DNA from: an uncultured Eubacteriales bacterium
GTDB lineage: Bacteria; Bacillota; Clostridia; Lachnospirales; Lachnospiraceae
Length of the DNA stretch: 14,272 nucleotides
Assembly (NCBI GenBank): GCA_900313765.1
Contig: OMSN01000050.1
Location: forward strand, 1 to 14,272
Direction: 5' to 3'
The position numbers and the translations under genes were made by a program. The notes beneath the pieces were generated by a model that had not been told where the DNA came from, made no database searches, and saw only the letters and a list, made by a program, of their open reading frames with translations. This document shows, in pieces, positions 6,044 to 12,923 of the stretch; position 1 is the first letter of the stretch; every line of letters begins with the position of its first letter.

Positions 6044-7324
6044 ATGGGCATGATGGAAAATGAACCAAATATCCCGGGGGCGGACGCAATGAACGAGGCT
6101 GCCCGCATGCAGGATCAGCCGCTCCTTCCCTTCCAGCTGTTTTTCCTGGATTATCAGCTCTACTCTCCCAGGCTGAACATCTCGAATATTACTCTTTCCT
6201 GCCAGATCCCTGCCGCGAGCGTCGATGTGCAGGCTCTGAAGAAGGCTGTGGACAGAGTCTTTCACCACTATGCCATCTTTGGCACAGTCTTTACGTTCAA
6301 CGCAGCGGGGGAACTGGTTCAACGCTATCGACCGGAACTGATCCCCGATATCGAGATCTTCCATACCGATGAAGATACCTATCTGTCACAGGATAAACCA
6401 GGCTTTGTGAAGCCATATAAGATGCTGGATTCTCTTCTGTGGAGACACCAGATCCTGGTCACCCGGGAGCATGTATATCTGATGGTGGATCTTCATCACT
6501 CGATATCGGATAAAAACTCCTGTATGAATTTCTTCCGTCAGATCTTCCGGGTTCTGGACGGTGAGGAGCCGGAGAAAGACTATTATTATCTGTACCTGAG
6601 CCGCCTTGCAAGAAAGCAAAGATCCGAAGAGGCTAGGAGAGATCTGTCCCTGCTGAAGAAACTGTACGGGGGATCCTGGTCCGGCACTCCGAATACGGAT
6701 ATGGAATCCCGCGACAATGCCAATGGCCGGAGTATCCGGCAGTCTGATCATTCCCTTGCATTCTACCGGACAGCCGCAGCGCGCCATCAGGTTTCGCTTG
6801 GCGCCGCACTGAGCAGCGCCGCTCTGCTTGCGCTGAGCCGCTTCAATCAGGAGAGCCGGGTACAGATCGCATGGGAGTATCATGGAAGAAAAGAGAAATG
6901 GGAAAAAGATCTGGTGGGCATCACGCTGTGCGCACTTCCGTTTGCCATGGATTTTGATCAGCTGACGACGCCTGACGCCATCCTGCAGGACGCAAAAAAA
7001 CAGAGCGATCTGGGTAAACGCTTCAGCGAATACTCCTACGCCCTGCACGATATGTCCCCCTGCGTTCATGAGAACATGGCTGTATGTTACCTTCCCGGCG
7101 ATGACGATCCCGGCAATATGCCGGAAGGCAGTCAGATGTCTGTGTCTGTCGATGCATTAAACGGAATGATGGGTCTGGCACAGATCCTGATCACGGAGAG
7201 CGGGCCGGACGCACCGCTGACTGTGATCTGCGCCTATCAGAAGACACGATACCGCGCAGAGCATATGGATACTCTGGCGCGGCTGTTCCTGGAAGCGCTC
7301 AATGAGCTGCTTAATAGAGCGTGA
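6044..7324 (+). CDS. Stand-alone NRPS-type condensation-domain protein
   Basis: This 426-residue protein begins MGMMENEPN. It is a single condensation (C) domain: a first motif LPFQLFFLDYQ near residues 28-38, the catalytic HHSISD (HHxxxD) at about 151-156, and a later VGITLCALPFAMDF segment that resembles the C5 core motif. The usual glycine after the motif is lysine. C domains join aminoacyl or acyl groups, normally on carrier proteins, into amide or ester bonds. No adenylation or carrier domain is in the window, so it must act with partners elsewhere or on a non-NRPS substrate. A frame extension to a TTG at 5942 overlaps the promoter and has no ribosome binding site; AGGGTGAG before 6044 is better. 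Its stop overlaps the sigma gene's 3' end by 14 bp. Acyltransferases with HHxxxD are the main alternative. Confidence 0.8.
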   Translation: MGMMENEPNIPGADAMNEAARMQDQPLLPFQLFFLDYQLYSPRLNISNITLSCQIPAASVDVQALKKAVDRVFHHYAIFGTVFTFNAAGELVQRYRPELIPDIEIFHTDEDTYLSQDKPGFVKPYKMLDSLLWRHQILVTREHVYLMVDLHHSISDKNSCMNFFRQIFRVLDGEEPEKDYYYLYLSRLARKQRSEEARRDLSLLKKLYGGSWSGTPNTDMESRDNANGRSIRQSDHSLAFYRTAAARHQVSLGAALSSAALLALSRFNQESRVQIAWEYHGRKEKWEKDLVGITLCALPFAMDFDQLTTPDAILQDAKKQSDLGKRFSEYSYALHDMSPCVHENMAVCYLPGDDDPGNMPEGSQMSVSVDALNGMMGLAQILITESGPDAPLTVICAYQKTRYRAEHMDTLARLFLEALNELLNRA

Positions 7325-7832
7325 AATCTCCTGCCAGCTTTCTGCATTTCGCAAGAAGCCTGCGGCGTCTCTCGCTGACAGCCTTCGCGTTGATCCCCAG
7401 GATCACTCCGATCTCGTCATTCTTCATGTTCTGGAAATAGATCATGGTCGCAAGTTCTCTCTCCTGTTCAGAGAGCAGGGAGAGGATGCGGTATACTTCT
7501 CTTTCATCATCTTCCTTCAGAACCTTATACTCGTCTTCATAGGAGGGCTCGATGTAACTCTCGTCATCATCCAGCGAGGCATGGTTGCGGATACTGCTCT
7601 TGCGATAATCGTCGATCAGAGTATTGCGGGCAATGTTTGTGAGCCACGTGCGCACGGACGCTCTTGCGGGATCGAACCTGTCATAGTTGGTCATGGCCTT
7701 GAGAAAGGTATCACTGACCAGATCCTCCGCCCTCTCTCTGTGCAGGATCTGTCCATAGATAAAATTATAGATATCCGAGAAGTACTTCTCGTATACGATT
7801 TCAAATGATTCTTTTATAACTGTTGTCCCCAT
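7311..7832 (-). CDS. ECF-like sigma-70 family RNA polymerase sigma factor
   Basis: This 173-residue protein has only sigma regions 2 and 4, as in ECF sigma factors. Region 2 covers about residues 14-80 (ERAEDLVSDTFLKAM, then RTWLTNIARNTLIDDYRK) and region 4 covers about 115-165 (LSEQERELATMIYF, with the helix-turn-helix NDEIGVILGINAKAVSERRRR). An acidic linker (about 87-105) joins them. It should direct RNA polymerase to a special promoter set, perhaps including this locus. No classic ECF anti-sigma (membrane or zinc-binding) gene is adjacent. The start at 7832 has an AAGG site. It lies 104 bp downstream of the exporter ATPase on the same strand and converges with the condensation gene. That the STAS/kinase pair controls it is an inference from proximity only. 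Confidence 0.88.
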   Translation of the reverse strand: MGTTVIKESFEIVYEKYFSDIYNFIYGQILHRERAEDLVSDTFLKAMTNYDRFDPARASVRTWLTNIARNTLIDDYRKSSIRNHASLDDDESYIEPSYEDEYKVLKEDDEREVYRILSLLSEQERELATMIYFQNMKNDEIGVILGINAKAVSERRRRLLAKCRKLAGDFTLY

Positions 7833-7870
7833 TGATTTACCTTATCCAAATTTATTCTATATATGATGAA

Positions 7871-7897
7871 TGCAGAAACGCCACAGGCGTTCCTGCA
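7871..7897 (-). other. Stem-loop between the exporter and sigma genes
   Basis: TGCAG-A-AACGCC (7871-7882) pairs with GGCGTT-C-CTGCA (7886-7897) around a 3-nt loop, with one mismatch, giving about 11 base pairs. No T run follows on either strand, so it is a poor classical terminator. It may slow read-through from the exporter operon into the sigma gene or mark an RNA processing site. A weak promoter candidate for sigma (TTGAAT, 17 bp, TAGTAT on the minus strand) lies just upstream. Confidence 0.5.
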
Positions 7898-7936
7898 AAT
7901 ACTATCATCGTTTTCGATTCAATTCAAGACTGCATA

Positions 7937-10108
7937 TTACAGACGCTGCCGTTCCACCATCTCTGCAAAGAGTCCGTTCTTCTCCATGAGCTCTTCATAA
8001 GTACCCTCTTCCAGTACTCTTCCGTCACCCAGATAGAGGATCCTGCTGCAGCTGCGGATCGTGGACAGACGGTGTGCGATCACGATTCTGGTACAGTGCA
8101 GCTTGTCCAGCGCTTCCGTGACCTTCTTCTGAGCGATGTTGTCCAGTGCGGAAGTCGCCTCGTCAAAGATCAGGATCGCAGGCTTTGGAGCGATCGCGCG
8201 GGCGATCATCAGACGCTGCTTCTGTCCTCCGGAGATTCCGCCCTGTCCTTCCGAGATCATTGTAAACATGCCCATGGGCATCTCCCGGATATCCTCCGCA
8301 ATACAGGCGATCTCAGCCGCTTCCCAGGCTTCGTCCATCGACAGGGACGGTGCGGAGATCGCGATGTTGGCATAGATCGAATCATTGAACAGCCCGCCGT
8401 TCTGCATGACCGTGCCGATCCTGCGCCGCAGAGACTGCAGATTGATCTTGTCGATATTTCTGCCGTCAAAGAAGATCCCGCCCTGCTCCGGTTTCTCAAA
8501 GCCGAGCAGAAGACGCATCAGTGTGGACTTGCCGCAGCCGGAGGGTCCGACTATGGCCACATAGTCACCCGCCTTGATCTTCAGTGACATGTTATCAATG
8601 ATCTTCGGGCCGTCCTTCACATAGCGGAACGTGACATTGTTCAGTTCGATATTTCCCTTCAGGCTGGTGATAACCTGGCCCTGATCACGGGTCTCGGGAA
8701 CTGTCTTCAGAATCGGAGATGCCATATTCAGGACCGGTTTGATCCGTGCAAATACCAGGGCTACCGATACCAGGGATGTGAAAGCGCCCATGACCATCCC
8801 GTAGGCTGCGTTGAAAGACATATAGTCTTTCATGCTGACTGCCCCTGCCAGAGCGATGGCATACAGAACGATCGTCCCGCCCAGACGGATCGCCTCATTG
8901 ATCACCGTGTTGATCTTCAGGATCATCGGCGGATTGTACTGAAGCTGCGCCGAGCGGTTGTACGATGCTGCCCAGTGGGCAAATGAACGTTTCTCCGCGC
9001 CTGCCAGCCGGATCTTCTGTATCCCGTTCACCAGAGCATATGCAAGTCCCATCGTCTTTGCGTCCTGCTCCAGGATCTTCCTCTGCCTGGATGTCTCCAG
9101 GACCATGTTCAGGACAGACATTCCGATGGTCAGTGCTATGATCACCAGAGAGGGAACGACCAGCACCGGTGTGTAGTGGAAAATATCCGTTATGTACAGC
9201 AGCGACACCAGAGATGTCAGTCCCGAGGAGAGCACTGCATTTGCAAGAGCGGAACACAGGGAGCTCACAGACTGCATCCTCGAAGACAGATCGCCGGAGC
9301 TGTAATCTCTGAAAAAGGCGGGGGGCATGGACAGCACCCTCATCATGGCTGCGGATTCAATATTCAGATCGAGCCTGGTCTGCACACAGCCGCTGATCAG
9401 CTCAGAACCGGTTCTGATCACAAGCTGGCTGATCTTGACGCAGAGCATGAAGACCGCCATGGCCAGCAATACCGAGGCGTTCCCATGATCCAGTACGGAA
9501 CCGTACAGCATATTGGTCAGCTTCGGGATGAGTTTTCCGACCAGTGTCGTCAGCACGGTTACGGCAAACACCAGCACGAAGTCTGACAGTCTCAGACAGC
9601 TGAGAATGTATGTAAACAATGTCGGGATCGTTATTTCCTTCTGAGGAAATGGACGATAGAAGCAGTATGCCTTCTTCATCAGGCGTCCTGCCGTAGACCG
9701 GGTGACCCACCAGGACTGTCCTGTGGAAGAGTCATAGCACCGGTATCCTCTGAGCCCGGACGGGATCAGGGCAACCGGTGTGGCATCCTTTTCCAGAAAA
9801 CCCAGAAAAGCACCGGTCGCGTCACGCTGCCATCCGTCTCTCAATTCTACCTGCCTGTACATTACACCCTGGGGATGCAGGATGTATTCCATCTGCGCCT
9901 CCAGAGTCTTTATGTTTTCCGGAGCCTCATTGTACTTAAGGTGATAGAAGCGCAGGATCCGTTCCAGGGCGCTGCCTGTCAGCGCACGATCGTCCTTGGA
10001 GAATACCGTTTCTCCCATGACCGATCCTGCTGCGTCCATCAGGGCTTCCCTGAAAACCTGATCGTCTTCGGCTTTTCTCTGCCGGATCTGTTCGTCAAAC
10101 CAGCTCAA
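7937..10108 (-). CDS. NHLP-type peptide export ABC transporter, permease/ATPase without peptidase
   Basis: This 723-residue protein has the layout of the second ABC subunit of NHLP/NHLM bacteriocin exporters. An N-terminal region of about 155 residues carries the conserved run from GWQRDATGAFLGF through PVALIPSG to FYRPFP (about 92-155). A six-helix exporter membrane domain (first helix near 176-195) and a nucleotide-binding domain follow. Walker A GPSGCGKST is at 521-529, the ISGGQ signature at 625-629, and Walker B FDEATS near 648-653. It should form a heterodimer with the C39-containing subunit encoded just upstream (31-bp gap). The start codon is TTG at 10108, chosen because GGAGGAG lies about 8 bases before it and no better ATG starts the conserved N-terminus. 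Exported peptides in known systems are RiPPs; the cargo here is unknown. Confidence 0.9.
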   Translation of the reverse strand: MSWFDEQIRQRKAEDDQVFREALMDAAGSVMGETVFSKDDRALTGSALERILRFYHLKYNEAPENIKTLEAQMEYILHPQGVMYRQVELRDGWQRDATGAFLGFLEKDATPVALIPSGLRGYRCYDSSTGQSWWVTRSTAGRLMKKAYCFYRPFPQKEITIPTLFTYILSCLRLSDFVLVFAVTVLTTLVGKLIPKLTNMLYGSVLDHGNASVLLAMAVFMLCVKISQLVIRTGSELISGCVQTRLDLNIESAAMMRVLSMPPAFFRDYSSGDLSSRMQSVSSLCSALANAVLSSGLTSLVSLLYITDIFHYTPVLVVPSLVIIALTIGMSVLNMVLETSRQRKILEQDAKTMGLAYALVNGIQKIRLAGAEKRSFAHWAASYNRSAQLQYNPPMILKINTVINEAIRLGGTIVLYAIALAGAVSMKDYMSFNAAYGMVMGAFTSLVSVALVFARIKPVLNMASPILKTVPETRDQGQVITSLKGNIELNNVTFRYVKDGPKIIDNMSLKIKAGDYVAIVGPSGCGKSTLMRLLLGFEKPEQGGIFFDGRNIDKINLQSLRRRIGTVMQNGGLFNDSIYANIAISAPSLSMDEAWEAAEIACIAEDIREMPMGMFTMISEGQGGISGGQKQRLMIARAIAPKPAILIFDEATSALDNIAQKKVTEALDKLHCTRIVIAHRLSTIRSCSRILYLGDGRVLEEGTYEELMEKNGLFAEMVERQRL

Positions 10109-10139
10109 AGATCTTCTCCTCCAGCTCTTCTTTCCGTTG

Positions 10140-12344
10140 TCATTCGCTTGTTACCAGAGACGCGTACAGCCCGCCCATTGCATACAGTTCATCATGCGTA
10201 CCTCTCTCGACCACTTTTCCGTGATCCAGCACGATGATCTCATCACAGTCACGGATCGTGGACAGACGGTGCGCGACTACGATGCAGGTGATTCCTCTGT
10301 CCGTGATCGCGCGGATCGCGTTGTACTCTGTCTTGGCGTCCAGTGCGGATGTCGCTTCATCCAGGATGATGATCGTCGGATCCTGTGCAAGGACTCTCGC
10401 AAGCTCCAGCCTCTGGCGCTGACCGCCCGACATGTCATTTCCGCCCTCTGTCAGACGGCTCTCATAGCCGCCTTCACGTTTCATGATGTCCTCATGGATC
10501 TGGGCATCTCTGGCGGCAAGTATCACTTCATAGTCTTCGATCGAACGGTCCCACATGCGGATATTGTCCGCGATCGTATCTTCAAACAGGACGATATCCT
10601 GGTCTACCACCGCAAGTGACCCGGTAAATACACTTCGGTCGATATCGCAGATCCGTTTCCCGTCAAACAGGATCTCTCCGCTCCAAGGTTCATAGAGTCC
10701 TGAGATCAGTTTCGCCAGAGTGGATTTGCCGCATCCTGAAGCGCCGACGAACGCGATCCTGCTGCCCGGTTTCACATGCATGCTGAAGTTCTCGATAAGC
10801 GGAGGCTTCAGCTTCGCGTATCCGAAGGTAACATTGTTCAGTTCAATATTCCCGGACAGCTTGGCATAGTCGATATCCCGGTCACTGCCTTCTGCCTCCG
10901 CCCTGGCCTGGGCTTCCATGGCCGGCGCGTCCGGATATTCCATGACGTCCTCTATACGCTCCATGTTGGTGCGCATCTCCTGCAGCATCTGTCCGACGGA
11001 TACCAGACTAGTCACGGGGGACATGAATGCGCTCAGGAAATACTGAAACGCCAGGATCATACCAACTGTGAACTGTCCCTTCATTGTCAGATAGACACCC
11101 AGTATCATGATCACGATATCAGCAGTCTCAGACAGGACTGAGCTGAACACACTGAAGCCTATATTCAGTCTCTCATAATGAATGGACTGCTCATTTACCG
11201 ACGCCTGCAGTCCTGACCAGCTGCGGAAATACCCGTTCTCAGCGCCGCTGGCCTTGATCGTCTCCACCATGCGGATGCCGTTCATGGTCATACCGCTCAG
11301 CCTGCCGCTGTCGCGCTGCTGCACGCGGGTGATATTGACTCTCTTTGATGAGAGCACGAACGAGTTGATCATGTTGACCAACATGCAGCTGACCCCGACC
11401 ACTGTCAGCAGCGGACTCTGCCGCACCATCAGGATGAAATAGATCACCATCATGCCCGTGTTGAGCAGAAGAGGTGCAAATGTATTGACCAGTGTTCCTG
11501 CGATGCTGGCATTGGTTCCCTGACGCTGCAGAATGTCGCCGGACATTCGCTGTGCGAAGAAGTCGATGGGAAGACGGAGGACCTTCCACATGAAGGTCAT
11601 ATTGCCGACGACTGCCAGTTTGCCCTGTATGCGCAGCATATAGATGGCTTTGATCCATGTCAGGACCAGCTGGATGACCGCCAGCAGCACCAGGACCACC
11701 AGAAACGGGATGATCCAGTCTTTATTGCGCCCGGGAAGAAGCCGGTCCATGAAGATCCTCGTGGTTGCCGGTTCGATCAGCTGGAATATGGAGCCGATCA
11801 GGGAGACCAACATGACAAACAGAAATGCCGATTCTGCACCGACCATCCGCTTTCTCGCGAATTCCACCGTACTCTTGGGCGAGCCGGAGGCTTCAAAGGA
11901 CTCTCCCGGCTCCAGCAGGATAAATACACCGGTAAATCCACGGTCGAATTCTTCCTCGGTGACGACAACCCTGCCGCGGGCAGGATCGTTCAGATAGACC
12001 TTGCCTCTGCGGAATCCGTCCAGCACTATAAAGTGATTGAATTCCCAGTGGATGATGCATGGAAATGTTCCGTGCTCCTTCAGCGCGGCCGGCTCAGCCT
12101 TGAAAGCGGATGCATTCAGGCCATAGTCCCTGGCTGCCAGCATGATATTGCGGGCATTGGAACCATCCCTGGACACACCGCAATCCTTGCGGACCTGTTC
12201 CAGGGGAACCCATTTCCCATAATAAGCCATCACCATGGTCAGACAGGCTGCACCGCATTCCAGCGCTTCCAGCTGCATGACGACCGGAACCTTGGCAACT
12301 GCGCCGCTAACAGGCTTATTCATTCTTGTGCTCTTTGTTTTCAT
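10140..12344 (-). CDS. NHLP-type peptide export ABC transporter with C39 leader peptidase
   Basis: This 734-residue protein has three domains. The first is a C39 cysteine peptidase, with catalytic C30 in LECGAACLTM, H104 in NHFIVLDG and D120 in LNDPARG. A six-helix exporter domain follows (first helices about 171-189 and 211-232). The ATPase has Walker A GASGCGKST at 534-542, signature MSGGQ at 638-642 and Walker B ILDEATS near 661-667. The C39 domain normally cuts a double-glycine leader from a precursor peptide during export. All catalytic residues are present, so leader cleavage is expected to work. The ATG at 12344 follows the adaptor gene by 12 bp, with GAGGG overlapping the upstream stop as its ribosome binding site. 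The nearby second subunit and HlyD-like protein complete the typical NHLP trio. Confidence 0.93.
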   Translation of the reverse strand: MKTKSTRMNKPVSGAVAKVPVVMQLEALECGAACLTMVMAYYGKWVPLEQVRKDCGVSRDGSNARNIMLAARDYGLNASAFKAEPAALKEHGTFPCIIHWEFNHFIVLDGFRRGKVYLNDPARGRVVVTEEEFDRGFTGVFILLEPGESFEASGSPKSTVEFARKRMVGAESAFLFVMLVSLIGSIFQLIEPATTRIFMDRLLPGRNKDWIIPFLVVLVLLAVIQLVLTWIKAIYMLRIQGKLAVVGNMTFMWKVLRLPIDFFAQRMSGDILQRQGTNASIAGTLVNTFAPLLLNTGMMVIYFILMVRQSPLLTVVGVSCMLVNMINSFVLSSKRVNITRVQQRDSGRLSGMTMNGIRMVETIKASGAENGYFRSWSGLQASVNEQSIHYERLNIGFSVFSSVLSETADIVIMILGVYLTMKGQFTVGMILAFQYFLSAFMSPVTSLVSVGQMLQEMRTNMERIEDVMEYPDAPAMEAQARAEAEGSDRDIDYAKLSGNIELNNVTFGYAKLKPPLIENFSMHVKPGSRIAFVGASGCGKSTLAKLISGLYEPWSGEILFDGKRICDIDRSVFTGSLAVVDQDIVLFEDTIADNIRMWDRSIEDYEVILAARDAQIHEDIMKREGGYESRLTEGGNDMSGGQRQRLELARVLAQDPTIIILDEATSALDAKTEYNAIRAITDRGITCIVVAHRLSTIRDCDEIIVLDHGKVVERGTHDELYAMGGLYASLVTSE

Positions 12345-12356
12345 GCACAGCCCTCA

Positions 12357-12905
12357 TCATTTATCCGAAAACAGCAAAGTGATCGGTTTCAGTTCGTCTG
12401 TAACGACCTCTGCGTTATAGAATCCGTCTTTCAGAGTCGTATCGCAGGTCAGGATGACCACATTCTTTCCTGCAGTGAGATATCCGGAGCTGTACAGCTC
12501 CGGCTCAGAAGAACTGTCCAGAGTTGCAGTCACAGCGTCTTTGGGATCCGCCTCCATGTGGACGTCGCCGATAATGATCCCTATCTTGTCATCGTCCTTT
12601 TTGCCGGTATCCTGTTTATCGGCATTCTTTTTGCCGGCGTCTTTATCAAACAGACGCAGATCGTCCTGGAGAACATAGCAATACGCCTTGCCGTTTTCCA
12701 CTTTGGCAGGAACGGTCACAGTAGAGACCAGCCGGCCAAAGATTCCCCAGACCAGAAGGCCTGCAAGGAGAATGGCCAGCCCCGCCAGAACGATCCAGAC
12801 CCCCGGGCCTGTCACACGCAGATAACCCGTGAGCTGTTCAGGCGTAGAGAGCTGTTCCATTGATTTTTCTCTGAATATCTTCTTATTACTGCCTGTATTC
12901 TCCAA
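12357..12905 (-). CDS. Short HlyD-like adaptor of the NHLP-type exporter
   Basis: This 182-residue protein has an N-terminal IFREKSMEQLSTPEQL stretch, one membrane helix at about 36-58 ending LLVWGIFGRL, and a small exported domain. The N-terminal part closely fits NHLP-system secretion proteins of the HlyD family. These are normally much longer and carry a coiled-coil hairpin; none is present here. Where the hairpin would be, there is a lysine/aspartate-rich low-complexity stretch (about 86-108). Since a Gram-positive cell has no outer membrane to bridge, a short form is plausible. The start is TTG at 12905, supported by AAAGGAGG (12919-12912) 6 bases away; the next ATG, at residue 16, would cut into the conserved segment. 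It lies between the phosphatase (18-bp gap) and the peptidase subunit (12-bp gap), so one mRNA is likely. Confidence 0.82.
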   Translation of the reverse strand: MENTGSNKKIFREKSMEQLSTPEQLTGYLRVTGPGVWIVLAGLAILLAGLLVWGIFGRLVSTVTVPAKVENGKAYCYVLQDDLRLFDKDAGKKNADKQDTGKKDDDKIGIIIGDVHMEADPKDAVTATLDSSSEPELYSSGYLTAGKNVVILTCDTTLKDGFYNAEVVTDELKPITLLFSDK

Positions 12906-12923
12906 GTGCAGCCTCCTTTATTC

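Noticed and set aside
8040..10275. Repeated DNA around 8060 and 10258 (gtggacagacggtg)
   Set aside because: Both copies encode the conserved H-loop region of two paralogous ABC ATPases, so this is shared protein ancestry and not a mobile repeat.
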